The notes beneath the pieces were generated by a model that was not told the DNA's origin, did no database searches, and saw only the letters and a list, made by a program, of their open reading frames with translations. A program made the translations under genes and the position numbers. This document shows, piece after piece, positions 52,266 to 60,791 of a stretch of 64,000 nt of DNA. The number at the start of each line of letters is the position of its first letter. Within the stretch, counting starts at the first letter, position 1. The stretch spans positions 1 through 64,000 of the forward strand of contig CAKQGD010000002.1 in the NCBI GenBank assembly GCA_934232845.1. Direction: 5' to 3'. The stretch comes from an uncultured Oscillospiraceae bacterium (GTDB taxonomy: Bacteria; Bacillota; Clostridia; Oscillospirales; Ruminococcaceae).

Positions 52266-53036
52266 GTGGAAGAACTAAAAAAAGAGAGCCTGATTCACCA
52301 TTTAGAGGCGCTGAGGCGTTTGATCCTGGTTGCTGTAGCGGCGGTTGCCGCAGCGGGTCTTGGCGTGTATGCGTTTGCCTACGATTGGGTTTACGACCTT
52401 GCACAGACTCCTCTGCGCCAACTCAATATCACACCCGTAGTGATCGGCGTGACGGAAGGATTTATGGTTAAGCTGAAGCTTTCCTTCAGCTTTGGGCTTT
52501 TCTTTGCACTGCCCGTTATTTTAACGGCGATTTTGCTGTTTATTTTTCCGGCTCTGTACAAAAAAGAAAAGTGGGCGGCCTGCGTGATCTTTACGGCCGG
52601 AACGGCACTGTTTTTTGCAGGAGTTATTCTGGCGTATCGATACATTCTGAGTCTGGCGCTTCAGTTTTTCTTGGGGCAGTATACGGACGGTCTGGAGACC
52701 ATGCTGTCATACGATAAATACTTCTCTTTCGTGCTGAATCTTTTGTGGCCGTTTGGACTGATAATGGAAATGCCGTTAGTGGCATGGCTTCTTACCGCTG
52801 TACATGTGCTGAACCCCGCAGCGATGCGCAAAAAGAGAAAGTATGTTTTGGTCGGTACGTTTGTGTTGGCGGCGATCTTCACACCGCCGGATGTGATCTC
52901 TCAGGTGATGCTGGCGCTTCCTATGCTGGCGCTGTATGAGGTTTCGATCGGAGTGTCGGCATTGACATTGCGCTTTCAGCGCGTTGGCCGGCTGCGCAAA
53001 GAAGAGAACCAGCCGCCGCAGCACACTGACAAATAG
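52266..53036 (+). CDS. tatC: Sec-independent translocase subunit TatC
   Basis: 256 residues from GTG 52266. Six membrane segments. The RR-binding N-terminal region IHHLEALRRLILV and the loop GVTEGFMVKLKLSF keep the expected glutamates; PPDVISQVMLALPMLALYE is the conserved fifth-helix region. It recognises twin-arginine signals; the only candidate substrate in the window is the MBL protein of the same operon. Confidence 0.95.
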   Translation: MEELKKESLIHHLEALRRLILVAVAAVAAAGLGVYAFAYDWVYDLAQTPLRQLNITPVVIGVTEGFMVKLKLSFSFGLFFALPVILTAILLFIFPALYKKEKWAACVIFTAGTALFFAGVILAYRYILSLALQFFLGQYTDGLETMLSYDKYFSFVLNLLWPFGLIMEMPLVAWLLTAVHVLNPAAMRKKRKYVLVGTFVLAAIFTPPDVISQVMLALPMLALYEVSIGVSALTLRFQRVGRLRKEENQPPQHTDK

Positions 53037-53054
53037 TATACTTTGATTTTTGCG

Positions 53055-53093
53055 ATGCGCTGGGCAGCGAATGTTGCCCAGCGCATTATTTTT
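53055..53093 (+). terminator. Terminator of the Tat-linked operon
   Basis: 12-bp perfect stem ATGCGCTGGGCA with TGCCCAGCGCAT, followed by TATTTTTG. Confidence 0.92.
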
Positions 53094-53479
53094 GGGCTTA
53101 TTTTTACAGAGTGTAGAAAAGAGCTGCGGGGGCAACACGGCTGAAACGAAAGATTTTGCCTGCACAAAAGGATGTGTCTGTACGCTTTTTGCACCAAGGA
53201 AGAGGCGCATCCTGCATAAAAAAGAAGAATTAAAAGCTGATTCTCAAATTTTAAAAAAGATGCAACCGGCATCTTTGACAAAGAATAAACGGAGGATATA
53301 AGAGGTTTAGGGCACCCTGCGGGAAAAGAAAAAATCTCTTGCACATAACAACCAAAAAGAGCATAAGGACAAGGGAAAAACTTCTACAGCGGCACATTTG
53401 CTTTTTTCGCCCATATCCGTTAAACTGAAAAATAGATTTTGCCCGACAAAATCGAAGATAACGGGGGTTATGAAATACT
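53094..53479. other. Intergenic region upstream of pyruvate carboxylase
   Basis: No gene seen. It holds the promoter at 53275-53302 and a leader of about 170 nt. A perfect 8-bp hairpin (AAAGATGC with GCATCTTT) lies directly upstream of and partly overlaps the -35. I found no BirA-type operator. Confidence 0.5.
53275..53302 (+). promoter_or_regulatory. Possible promoter of pyc
   Basis: TTGACA (53275-53280), 16-nt spacer, TATAAG (53297-53302). Confidence 0.55.
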
Positions 53480-56400
53480 ATGGAGCTGAAAAATTTCGAA
53501 AAGGTTCTGGCCGCGAACCGTGGAGAAATTGCAATCCGCATCATGCGAGCCTGCAAGGATCTCAATATTCACACGGTCGCTATGTATTCGGAAGAAGATA
53601 CCTACAGTTTGTTTCGTACGCACGCGGATGAGGCTTACCTGATCGGTGAGGCTCGCAGCCCTGTCGGCGCTTATCTCGATATTCAGGCGATTATTTCACT
53701 GGCCAAGCGCCGCGGTGTTTCCGCGATCCATCCCGGCTACGGTTTTCTCTCGGAAAATGCCGAGTTTGCCAAGGCATGCGAAGATAACGGCATTAAATTT
53801 ATCGGCCCCTCCTCCAAGGTCCTCGCGATGATGGGCGACAAGCTCAGCGCCAAAGAGGTTGCGATTTCCTGCGGAGTTCCGGTCATTCCCGGATGCACCG
53901 AGCCGCTTCGCGATGGCGATGAAGCGCTGGAAAAAGCAAAAAGCTTCGGATTTCCCGTCATTCTTAAGGCGGCAGCGGGCGGCGGCGGACGCGGCATGCG
54001 CCTGTGCAATACGGAGGAAGAAGTCAAGCCCGCTTATGAGCTGGTTCACAGCGAGGCTCTCAAGGCCTTTGGCAGCGGGGATATCTTTATGGAAAAATAC
54101 CTCGTCGAGCCCAAGCACATCGAGGTGCAGATTTTGGCCGACGAGCACGGCAATGTTCGTCATCTGGGCGAACGCGACTGTTCTCTGCAGCGCCGCTATC
54201 AAAAGGTCGTCGAGTTTGCGCCGGCATGGTCGATTGCGCAGTCCGTGCGCGAAAAGCTCTGGGCCGACGCGGTCAAAGTCGCAAAGGCGGTCGGCTACAC
54301 CAACGCCGGCACGGTGGAGTTTCTTGTCGACCGCGACGGAAACCATTATTTCATTGAGATGAATCCGCGCATTCAGGTGGAGCACACGGTGACCGAAATG
54401 GTCACGGGCATCGATCTGGTGCGCGCGCAGGTTCTGATTGCCGAGGGATATCCGATCAGCCACCCCGAGATCGGGCTCGCCTCTCAGGACGATCTGCACA
54501 TCGACGGCTATGCGATTCAGTGCCGTGTGACGACCGAGGATCCGAAGAATAATTTTGCGCCCGACAACGGAAAAATTACGGCGTACCGCTCCGGCGGCGG
54601 TTTCGGTATCCGCTTCGACGGCGGAAATGCCGCGGCCGGTACGACAATCTCGCCGTATTATGATTCGCTTTTGGTGAAAATCACCTCTTGGGACCGCACC
54701 TTCCCCGCGGTCTGCCGCAAGGCCAGCCGCGCTCTCAATGAGGAACATATCCGCGGAGTCAAGACGAATATCTCCTTCGTGACGAACATTCTGGCGCACC
54801 CGACGTTCCTTGCCGGCAAATGCCACACAAAATTCATCGATGAGACGCCCGAGCTGTTCGACATTAACAACCGCGCCGATCGCGCGACACGTGTGCTCAA
54901 TTATATTGCGAACATTCAGGTCAGCGCACCGAACGCCGAGCGTCATCAGTATGATACTCCCCGTTTCCCCAGAGTGGAGCGTGCCTTGGATTTGAACTCC
55001 GGATACAAATACCTGCTGGACTCCAAGGGTCCCGAGGCGGTGCGCGACGCGGTTCTCAAGGAAAAGAAACTGCTCATCACCGATACAACGATGCGCGACG
55101 CGCATCAGTCGCTGCTTTCCACCCGTCTGCGTACCCGCGACATGGTCAAGGGCGCACCGGGAACGGCCGATATTCTGCGCGACTGCTTCTCTCTGGAGAT
55201 GTGGGGCGGAGCGACATTTGACACGGCGTATCGCTTCCTGCATGAATCTCCGTGGGAGCGTCTCGAAATGCTGCGCCGCGACATTCCGAACATTCTGTTC
55301 CAGATGCTTCTGCGCGGTTCCAACCTTGTTGGCTATGCGAGCTACCCCGACAACCTTGTCAGAAAGTTTATCGCGCAGTCGGCTGAGAGCGGCATCGACG
55401 TATTCCGTGTGTTCGATTCGCTTAACTGGATTCCTAATATGGAAGTCGCGATGGATGAGGTTCTCAAGCAGAATAAGCTGCTGGAAGCGACCGTCTGCTA
55501 CACCGGCGACATCCTCGATCCCAAGCGCGACCGCTATACCTTGAAATATTATGTCGATTTCGCGAAGGAGCTCGAGCGCCGCGGCGCCCATATGCTCTGC
55601 GTCAAGGATATGTCCGGCCTGCTCAAGCCTTATGCGGCCAAGAAGCTGATCGAGACTCTCAAGCAGGAGGTTGGAATTCCGATCCACCTGCATACGCACA
55701 ACACGACCGGCAACCAGATCGCGGCGTATATGCTTGCGTCAGAGGCCGGCGTCGATATCGTCGACACGGCGATCGGGCCGATGTCCTCTCTGACCAGCCA
55801 GCCGTCGATGAATGCGCTGGTTGAGGCGCTGCGCGGCACCGAGCGCGATACCGGCTTTGATGAGCGCCGCCTGCAGGAACTTTCCGATTACTGGAGCGAC
55901 GTGCGTCTGCGCTACGAGAACTTTGACAAGGGTCTGACGGGCCCTGTGACCGATATTTATCGCTATGAGATTCCCGGCGGACAGTATACCAACCTGCAGC
56001 CGCAGGTCGAAGCGCTCGGCCTCGGACATCGGTTTGACGAGGTCAAGGAGATGTACCGCACCGTCAACCAGATGTTCGGCGATATTGTAAAGGTGACGCC
56101 TTCCTCCAAGGTTGTGGGCGATATGGCGATCTTTATGGTGCAGAACGACCTGACACCGGAGAATATCGTCGAGCGCGGCGAGGCGCTTGCGTTCCCGGAT
56201 TCCGTGGTCAGCTACTTCAAGGGCATGATGGGCCAGCCTCCGTGCGGCTTCCCGCCGGAGCTGCAGAAGGTTGTTCTCAAGGGAGAAGAGCCGATCACCT
56301 GCCGTCCGGGTGACCTGCTGCCTCCTGTGGACTGGAAAAAGATTGAGGAAGAGGTCAAGAAGTTCTATCCCACTCCGGACCAGAAATTCCTTATCTCTTA

Positions 56401-56908
56401 TGCGATGTATCCCAAGGTCGTCGAGGACTATTACAAGCACCGCCAGGAATACAGCTATCTGATGCGCATGGGCAGCCATGTGTTCTTCAACGGCATGGCG
56501 ATCGGCGAGACGAACAAGATGAATATCGAGGACGGCAAGACGCTTGTCATCCGCTATATCGGTTTGGGTGATCAGAACCCCGACGGTACAAGAACGGTGT
56601 TCTTCGAACTCAACGGTACCCGCCGCGAGGTGACCGTACCCGACCCGCATGCAACGAACACCACCGCCAAGACCGTTATGGCGGACCAGACGGACAAGAG
56701 TCAGGTCGGTGCGTCGATTCCGGGCATGGTGTCTAAAGTATCCGTCAAGGAAGGCGACACGGTCGAGGTGAACCAGGTTCTCGCCGTGATTGAAGCCATG
56801 AAGATGGAAACCAGCGTCGTGGCCCGTATGGCGGGCAAGGTGGCGAATGTGCATATTGCTCCGGGCCAGAGCGTAAAGGCCGGCGAGCTGCTGATGGAGA
56901 TTCGCTGA
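53480..56908 (+). CDS. pyc: Pyruvate carboxylase
   Basis: 1142 residues, the full single-chain form. Biotin carboxylase domain (about 1-450) with ATP-grasp loop KAAAGGGGRGMR and FIEMNPRIQVEHTVTE. Carboxyltransferase domain (about 530-1000) with ITDTTMRDAHQSLLSTRLRT and the metal and lysine region CVKDMSGLLKPYAAKK. C-terminal biotin carrier with EAMKMETS, biotinyl K1108. It makes oxaloacetate from pyruvate and bicarbonate, feeding aspartate and the reductive TCA arm; AsnA and MetA in this window draw on that supply. Codon use is fairly biased, suggesting high expression. Confidence 0.97.
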   Translation: MELKNFEKVLAANRGEIAIRIMRACKDLNIHTVAMYSEEDTYSLFRTHADEAYLIGEARSPVGAYLDIQAIISLAKRRGVSAIHPGYGFLSENAEFAKACEDNGIKFIGPSSKVLAMMGDKLSAKEVAISCGVPVIPGCTEPLRDGDEALEKAKSFGFPVILKAAAGGGGRGMRLCNTEEEVKPAYELVHSEALKAFGSGDIFMEKYLVEPKHIEVQILADEHGNVRHLGERDCSLQRRYQKVVEFAPAWSIAQSVREKLWADAVKVAKAVGYTNAGTVEFLVDRDGNHYFIEMNPRIQVEHTVTEMVTGIDLVRAQVLIAEGYPISHPEIGLASQDDLHIDGYAIQCRVTTEDPKNNFAPDNGKITAYRSGGGFGIRFDGGNAAAGTTISPYYDSLLVKITSWDRTFPAVCRKASRALNEEHIRGVKTNISFVTNILAHPTFLAGKCHTKFIDETPELFDINNRADRATRVLNYIANIQVSAPNAERHQYDTPRFPRVERALDLNSGYKYLLDSKGPEAVRDAVLKEKKLLITDTTMRDAHQSLLSTRLRTRDMVKGAPGTADILRDCFSLEMWGGATFDTAYRFLHESPWERLEMLRRDIPNILFQMLLRGSNLVGYASYPDNLVRKFIAQSAESGIDVFRVFDSLNWIPNMEVAMDEVLKQNKLLEATVCYTGDILDPKRDRYTLKYYVDFAKELERRGAHMLCVKDMSGLLKPYAAKKLIETLKQEVGIPIHLHTHNTTGNQIAAYMLASEAGVDIVDTAIGPMSSLTSQPSMNALVEALRGTERDTGFDERRLQELSDYWSDVRLRYENFDKGLTGPVTDIYRYEIPGGQYTNLQPQVEALGLGHRFDEVKEMYRTVNQMFGDIVKVTPSSKVVGDMAIFMVQNDLTPENIVERGEALAFPDSVVSYFKGMMGQPPCGFPPELQKVVLKGEEPITCRPGDLLPPVDWKKIEEEVKKFYPTPDQKFLISYAMYPKVVEDYYKHRQEYSYLMRMGSHVFFNGMAIGETNKMNIEDGKTLVIRYIGLGDQNPDGTRTVFFELNGTRREVTVPDPHATNTTAKTVMADQTDKSQVGASIPGMVSKVSVKEGDTVEVNQVLAVIEAMKMETSVVARMAGKVANVHIAPGQSVKAGELLMEIR

Positions 56909-56926
56909 ATCGATTTATTAAAAGTG

Positions 56927-56964
56927 ATGCCGCCGTTCTGAAAAGAACGGCGGCATTTTCTTTG
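56927..56964 (+). terminator. Terminator of pyc
   Basis: 13-bp stem ATGCCGCCGTTCT with AGAACGGCGGCAT, GAAA loop, TTTTCTTT tail. Confidence 0.9.
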
Positions 56965-57349
56965 ATTTCAAAAACCTTTGGCTCTGCCGGCGTAGGTTTC
57001 CGGCAAACGAGCGTTACCTTCAAGTGTCAAGCGAAGCAAGCTGCGATCAAAGATACCTGCAAATCCGTACAATGAAACAATGGAAGGGGCAGTGCCCGTT
57101 TGCAGGCGGCGGAGCGGTTAATGCAATCGAAAGAATATTCAGTGCGTCTTTGGATGCCCGCCGGTGAAATGCCCGTATAGGGCTTCGTCAAGCACACGGT
57201 TTAGCCGAAGGGTATGACTTGAGCAAGATTTTGAAGCGCATTGTTTTGAATTTGGCGATATATGCGAACATCAAGACCGTGATTGCTTTGTGCTGTATAT
57301 AAAAAAACAGAGGCGAAAGGCAATTTTAAAAAATAGGAAAGCGTGGTTC
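56965..57349. other. Intergenic region, possible gene remnant
   Basis: No intact gene. From about 57178 to a TAA near 57301 one plus-strand frame reads like protein (GLRQAHGLAEGYDLSKILKR then IVLNLAIYANIKTVIALC) but has an in-frame TAG before it and no start. It may be the 3' end of a lost gene. Confidence 0.3.
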
Positions 57350-57378
57350 TTGACATCATGCGCAAATCCGTTTACAAT
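57350..57378 (+). promoter_or_regulatory. Promoter of the glycine riboswitch operon
   Basis: TTGACA (57350-57355), 17-nt spacer, TACAAT (57373-57378). Confidence 0.88.
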
Positions 57379-57397
57379 CAACGTATCCGATAAGACG

Positions 57398-57555
57398 AAT
57401 CCGGGAGAGCGCGCGCAGTGCGCCGCCGAAGGGGCGATACTCTCAGGCAGAAGGACTGGATTTCAGATCGGCCTCTGGAAAGCGGAATACGCACCGACGA
57501 AGCAATTCCGCCCCGCAAGGGGATGGGAGCATCTTTCAGGTATAAAAAGACAGAG
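57398..57555 (+). promoter_or_regulatory. Tandem glycine riboswitch
   Basis: Aptamer 1 (about 57398-57460) has GGGAGAG, the CCGAAGGGGCGA segment, ACTCTCAGGCAGAAGGACTG. Aptamer 2 (about 57472-57555) has CCTCTGGAAAGC, CACCGACGAAGCAA, the CAGGTATAAAAAGACAGAG end. Both carry the conserved glycine-aptamer core. The 3' strand of the aptamer 2 closing stem (57549-57555) overlaps the 5' arm of the following terminator, so glycine binding should block termination and turn the genes on. Confidence 0.9.
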
Positions 57556-57585
57556 TGCGCCTTTTTAAAAGGGGTACTCTTTTTC
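57552..57585 (+). terminator. Regulated terminator of the glycine riboswitch
   Basis: AGAGT and a CC-TTTT arm pair with AAAA-GG and ACTCT (57552-57580, one G-G mismatch), followed by TTTTC. It is the expression platform of the riboswitch. Confidence 0.75.
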
Positions 57586-57601
57586 TTTGGGGGAGTTCGG
57601 T

Positions 57602-58240
57602 ATGGAAAATGTCTTTTTGTTCGGGCTGGAACTTTTGGGTACGGCTGCCTTCGCGGTGTCGGGCGCAATGACAGCGCTCGGAAAGAAAATGGATCTCTTC
57701 GGCGTTGCGATTCTTGGCGTGACCACAGCGGTCGGCGGAGGTGTGCTGCGGGATGTTTTGACAGGGCAGACGCCGCCTGCGCTGTTTCGGGATCCGACGT
57801 TTGCGCTTGCGGCAGTTTTGGTCTCGCTGGCGTTCTTTTTTCCGTCTGTGCGCCGGGGATTGACGGCGAACCACAAAGGCTGGGAACTGCTTCTTCTGCT
57901 GGCGGATTCGATTGGTCTGGGTGTTTTCACGGTCGTCGGGGTCAAGGCGGCGATGGATCTTTCCATGACGGCATGGTTTGCGTCGATTTTTCTCGGAACG
58001 ATCACGGGGGTGGGCGGCGGTGTGCTGCGGGATGTTCTTGCGGGAAACACTCCCTACATTTTTATCAAGCATATTTATGCCTGTGCAGCGATTTTTGGCG
58101 CCGCGATATGCCGGATGCTGTGGGCGCCGCTGGGAGAAAGGGGCGCGATGGCCGTGGGGACGGCCTGTATTTTGATTGTAAGGCTATTGTCCGCACATTA
58201 CCGGTGGAGCCTGCCAAAGGCCGGGAACATCGAAGATTAA
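57602..58240 (+). CDS. TRIC/UPF0126 family membrane channel, likely glycine transport
   Basis: 212 residues from ATG 57602 (GGGGGAG 6 nt upstream). Two homologous halves of three helices, each with the GGGVLRDVL motif (VTTAVGGGVLRDVLTG and GTITGVGGGVLRDVLAG), the UPF0126/TRIC signature. Control by a glycine-ON riboswitch suggests it moves glycine or a related ion, probably out of the cell when glycine is high; members elsewhere have been linked to glycine. 62 nt before the racemase gene. Confidence 0.9.
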   Translation: MENVFLFGLELLGTAAFAVSGAMTALGKKMDLFGVAILGVTTAVGGGVLRDVLTGQTPPALFRDPTFALAAVLVSLAFFFPSVRRGLTANHKGWELLLLLADSIGLGVFTVVGVKAAMDLSMTAWFASIFLGTITGVGGGVLRDVLAGNTPYIFIKHIYACAAIFGAAICRMLWAPLGERGAMAVGTACILIVRLLSAHYRWSLPKAGNIED

Positions 58241-58302
58241 AAGACCCGCTGTTTTTCAGCGTCAGGGAACGGCCCCGTTTTTCGGGGCGGGAGGGGGACA
58301 AA

Positions 58303-59094
58303 ATGATGCGTCTGTCTGTGATCACGGCGGATCCCGCAGGAAATATCACGCTGCTGGTGCGCACGCCGGTCATGCCTGCGTGTCGGGGAGAAATCGCGCG
58401 GCGGCTTCTCAAACAAAAACCGGACGCGGAGCAGGTGGGATTTTTGACCGAGCCGCGTTTCGGCGGAGATGTGCGGCTGGAGATGATGGGCGGTGAATTC
58501 TGCGGAAACGCGCTGCGCGCCGCCGGACTTCTGCACGCTGTGCGGGTCGGAAACAGAGAACCGCAAACCGTGGCGGTCGAGATCAGCGGCTGTGCGGGAC
58601 CGCTCTTGGTGCGCGCCGATCCCGCCAAAGGACATGCATGGGCACAGATGCCTCTGCCCAAAGCGGTCGAGCGACTTTCCCTCGCGGGAGAGATGCTCGA
58701 CGCGGTACGCTTTGAAGGGATTTTGCAGTTTGTTCGTTTTTCTCCGTGCATTTTAAACCAAGAAGAAGTGAAAACAGCTTTGCACGCGGCGTGCGGCGCC
58801 TACGGCGCGGCGGCGGCCGGTTTAATGGAATACGACGAAGCGGCCTGCACTATGCGCCCCGCCGTCTATGTGTGCGGAACGGATTCGCTTTATTATGAGA
58901 GAAGCTGTGCTTCGGGCAGTGCGGCGGTGGCCGCGCTGAAAGCTTCTCAGAGCAGCACAGACAGCGCCGCGCTTTTTTTGCGGCAGCCGGGCGGTGTGAT
59001 CGAAGCCTGTGCGGAGAAAGAAAACGGCGCTCTGAGAAAGATCTCAATCGGCGGCGCGGTGACGCTTGGTGAAGAGTGCGAGACGGAGGTATAA
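58303..59094 (+). CDS. Amino acid racemase of the DAP-epimerase fold, CntK/histidine-racemase-like
   Basis: 263 residues from ATG 58303 (GGAGGGGG upstream). Both catalytic cysteines of the PLP-independent DAP-epimerase fold are present: MGGEFCGNALRAAG and ERSCASGSAAVAA. The N-terminus (TADPAGNITLLVRTP), QVGFLTEP and RQPGGVIE are closer to staphylococcal CntK and other histidine racemases than to DapF. It would invert an amino acid alpha carbon without cofactor. No opine metallophore genes (cntL, cntM) are nearby. It lies in the glycine riboswitch unit, but no terminator search could exclude its own promoter. Confidence 0.8.
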   Translation: MMRLSVITADPAGNITLLVRTPVMPACRGEIARRLLKQKPDAEQVGFLTEPRFGGDVRLEMMGGEFCGNALRAAGLLHAVRVGNREPQTVAVEISGCAGPLLVRADPAKGHAWAQMPLPKAVERLSLAGEMLDAVRFEGILQFVRFSPCILNQEEVKTALHAACGAYGAAAAGLMEYDEAACTMRPAVYVCGTDSLYYERSCASGSAAVAALKASQSSTDSAALFLRQPGGVIEACAEKENGALRKISIGGAVTLGEECETEV

Positions 59095-59145
59095 GACCCC
59101 GCGCTTTCCTGCGGCGTGTACCGAACGGCAGATCTGTGATGCACA

Positions 59146-59186
59146 ACAAAAAGCCTTTCCTAACAGATAGGAAAGGCTTTGTTTTG
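59146..59186. terminator. Bidirectional terminator
   Basis: 13-bp stem AAAGCCTTTCCTA with TAGGAAAGGCTTT, T-rich on both sides. It ends the racemase unit and the convergent ABC transporter operon. Confidence 0.88.
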
Positions 59187-59278
59187 CCGTTTTACAGAAA
59201 AACAGAATAGCAGAGAAAATGCTCTGCCCGGCAAAAGCCGCGGCGGATGAATCTGCGGGATTTTTGAACAGGCTGTTT

Positions 59279-60040
59279 TCATCCCTCGTATCTCTCAAGG
59301 AACTGGCGGGTACGCTCGTTTTTCGGGTTGCCGAAGACTTCGGCGGGAGGCCCTTCCTCTACGATCACGCCGCCGTCCATAAAGATGACACGGTCGGAGA
59401 CCGCGGAGGCGAAGGCCATCTCGTGGGTAACGATGACCATTGTCATGTTTTCCTCCGCGAGAGAACGGATGACGCGCAGAACTTCTCCCGTCAGCTCGGG
59501 GTCGAGGGCCGAGGTAGGCTCGTCAAAAAACAGAATCCGCGGATTCATGGCAAGGGCGCGCACGATAGAGACGCGCTGCTGCTGTCCGCCCGAAAGCTGG
59601 TAAGGGTAACAGTTCGCCTTGTCTTCAAGGCCCATTTTTTTCAGCAGGGCCATGGCCTCGGCTGTGACCTCCTGCCGAGGGCGTTTTTGTACGCTGACAG
59701 GTGCGTCGACAATGTTTTTCAGCACTGAGTAATGGGGGAAAAGGTTGAAACTCTGAAATACAAGGCCGAAGCAGCCCCGCAGCTTTTTGAGTTCGGCGGG
59801 AGAAGCATAGACGCTCTTTTGATCGGGGCCGTTCTGTGCAGCGGCTTTGCCGACGTAGCGGATCTCGCCGGAGTCGATCGTTTCCAAGAATGCTGCGCAG
59901 CGCAGCAGGGTGGATTTTCCCGAGCCGGACGGTCCGATGATGGAGACAACTTCCCCCTCCTCGACCGAAAAAGAAATATCCCGCAGTACGTCGAGACCGT
60001 CAAAGGATTTTTGAATGTGGTTCATTTCAAGCAGTTTCAT
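59279..60040 (-). CDS. Polar amino acid ABC transporter, ATPase
   Basis: 253 residues. Walker [11 protein letters not shown]-loop [16 protein letters not shown], signature LSGGQQQR, Walker [16 protein letters not shown]-loop VTHEM. The NLFPH Q-loop and length are those of the GlnQ/HisP polar amino acid subfamily. It powers uptake through the permease encoded 12 nt upstream. Start at 60040 after GGAGAAG. Last gene of the operon. Confidence 0.95.
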   Translation of the reverse strand: MKLLEMNHIQKSFDGLDVLRDISFSVEEGEVVSIIGPSGSGKSTLLRCAAFLETIDSGEIRYVGKAAAQNGPDQKSVYASPAELKKLRGCFGLVFQSFNLFPHYSVLKNIVDAPVSVQKRPRQEVTAEAMALLKKMGLEDKANCYPYQLSGGQQQRVSIVRALAMNPRILFFDEPTSALDPELTGEVLRVIRSLAEENMTMVIVTHEMAFASAVSDRVIFMDGGVIVEEGPPAEVFGNPKNERTRQFLERYEG

Positions 60041-60052
60041 GGCGCTTCTCCT

Positions 60053-60703
60053 TTACCGGTAGTATGCGAGTTTCTTTTCGATATGCTCCATGGCGAACGC
60101 GACGGCATAGTTGAAGATGAAGTAAAAAACACCTGCGATAAACAGCGGTGCAAATGTCGTTTTGGCGGCGGCGATCTGTTTGGCGAGGGTGAACATCTCG
60201 GCGTACGCCAGAACAAAGGACAAAGAGGTATCCTTGACAAGGGTAATGATCTCGTTGGTTACAGAGGGCAGCACGCGCTTGACAACCTGCGGCAGAATGA
60301 TTTTAAAAAAAGTCTGCGCTTTGGTGTAGCCGAGCACGGCGGCGGCTTCATACTGCCCAATGGGCATGGACTCGATGCCGCCGCGGTAGATTTCCGCGAA
60401 ATAGGCGGCATAGTTGATGACAAAGCCCAGAATCAGAGCGGTAAATGTCCACCCTGTGGGGAGCTTGATGCGGAACAGATAGTACGGACCGTAGCAGATG
60501 ACCAGAAGCTGCAGCATCAGCGGCGTGCCGCGCAGAACGGAGATCAAAAGCCGAAACAAAAAACTGACGGGTGCGAACCGACAGCGGCGTCCTGCGCAGA
60601 CTGCAAATCCGAGAGGAAGGGAAAACACCAGCGTCAGCACAAAGACGAGAAGCGTTTTGCCAAAGCCGCCGAGCAGCTGCCCGAGAATGATAGAAAGATT
60701 CAT
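60053..60703 (-). CDS. Polar amino acid ABC transporter, permease
   Basis: 216 residues, HisM/GlnP type with about five membrane helices. The ATPase-coupling EAA region is QYEAAAVLGYTKAQTFFKII. LLISVLRGTPLMLQLLVICY is also typical. Only one permease gene, so it probably acts as a homodimer. A stable hairpin separates it from the binding-protein gene. Confidence 0.95.
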   Translation of the reverse strand: MNLSIILGQLLGGFGKTLLVFVLTLVFSLPLGFAVCAGRRCRFAPVSFLFRLLISVLRGTPLMLQLLVICYGPYYLFRIKLPTGWTFTALILGFVINYAAYFAEIYRGGIESMPIGQYEAAAVLGYTKAQTFFKIILPQVVKRVLPSVTNEIITLVKDTSLSFVLAYAEMFTLAKQIAAAKTTFAPLFIAGVFYFIFNYAVAFAMEHIEKKLAYYR

Positions 60704-60734
60704 AATGGAAAACTCCTCTTTCGAGAACCGTAGA

Positions 60735-60770
60735 AGAGGGCGGCAAAGCGATTGTGCTTAGCCGTCCTCT
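60735..60770 (-). other. Intercistronic hairpin in the ABC transporter operon
   Basis: 10-bp stem (60735-60744 with 60761-60770) between binding protein and permease genes. On the minus strand no T run follows, so it probably stabilises or trims the binding-protein mRNA rather than ending it. Confidence 0.55.
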
Positions 60771-60791
60771 TTTTCGATTTTCTTTAGTGGA

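Noticed and set aside
53303..53479. BirA (biotin) operator before pyruvate carboxylase
   Set aside because: No inverted repeat resembling the TTGTTAAC-type operator was found.
53696..55699. 667-codon open frame on the minus strand
   Set aside because: Antisense shadow of pyruvate carboxylase; no ribosome site or family features.
57418..58302. Long upstream extension of the racemase frame
   Set aside because: It crosses the riboswitch and runs through the channel gene in another frame; the true start is ATG 58303 after GGAGGGGG.
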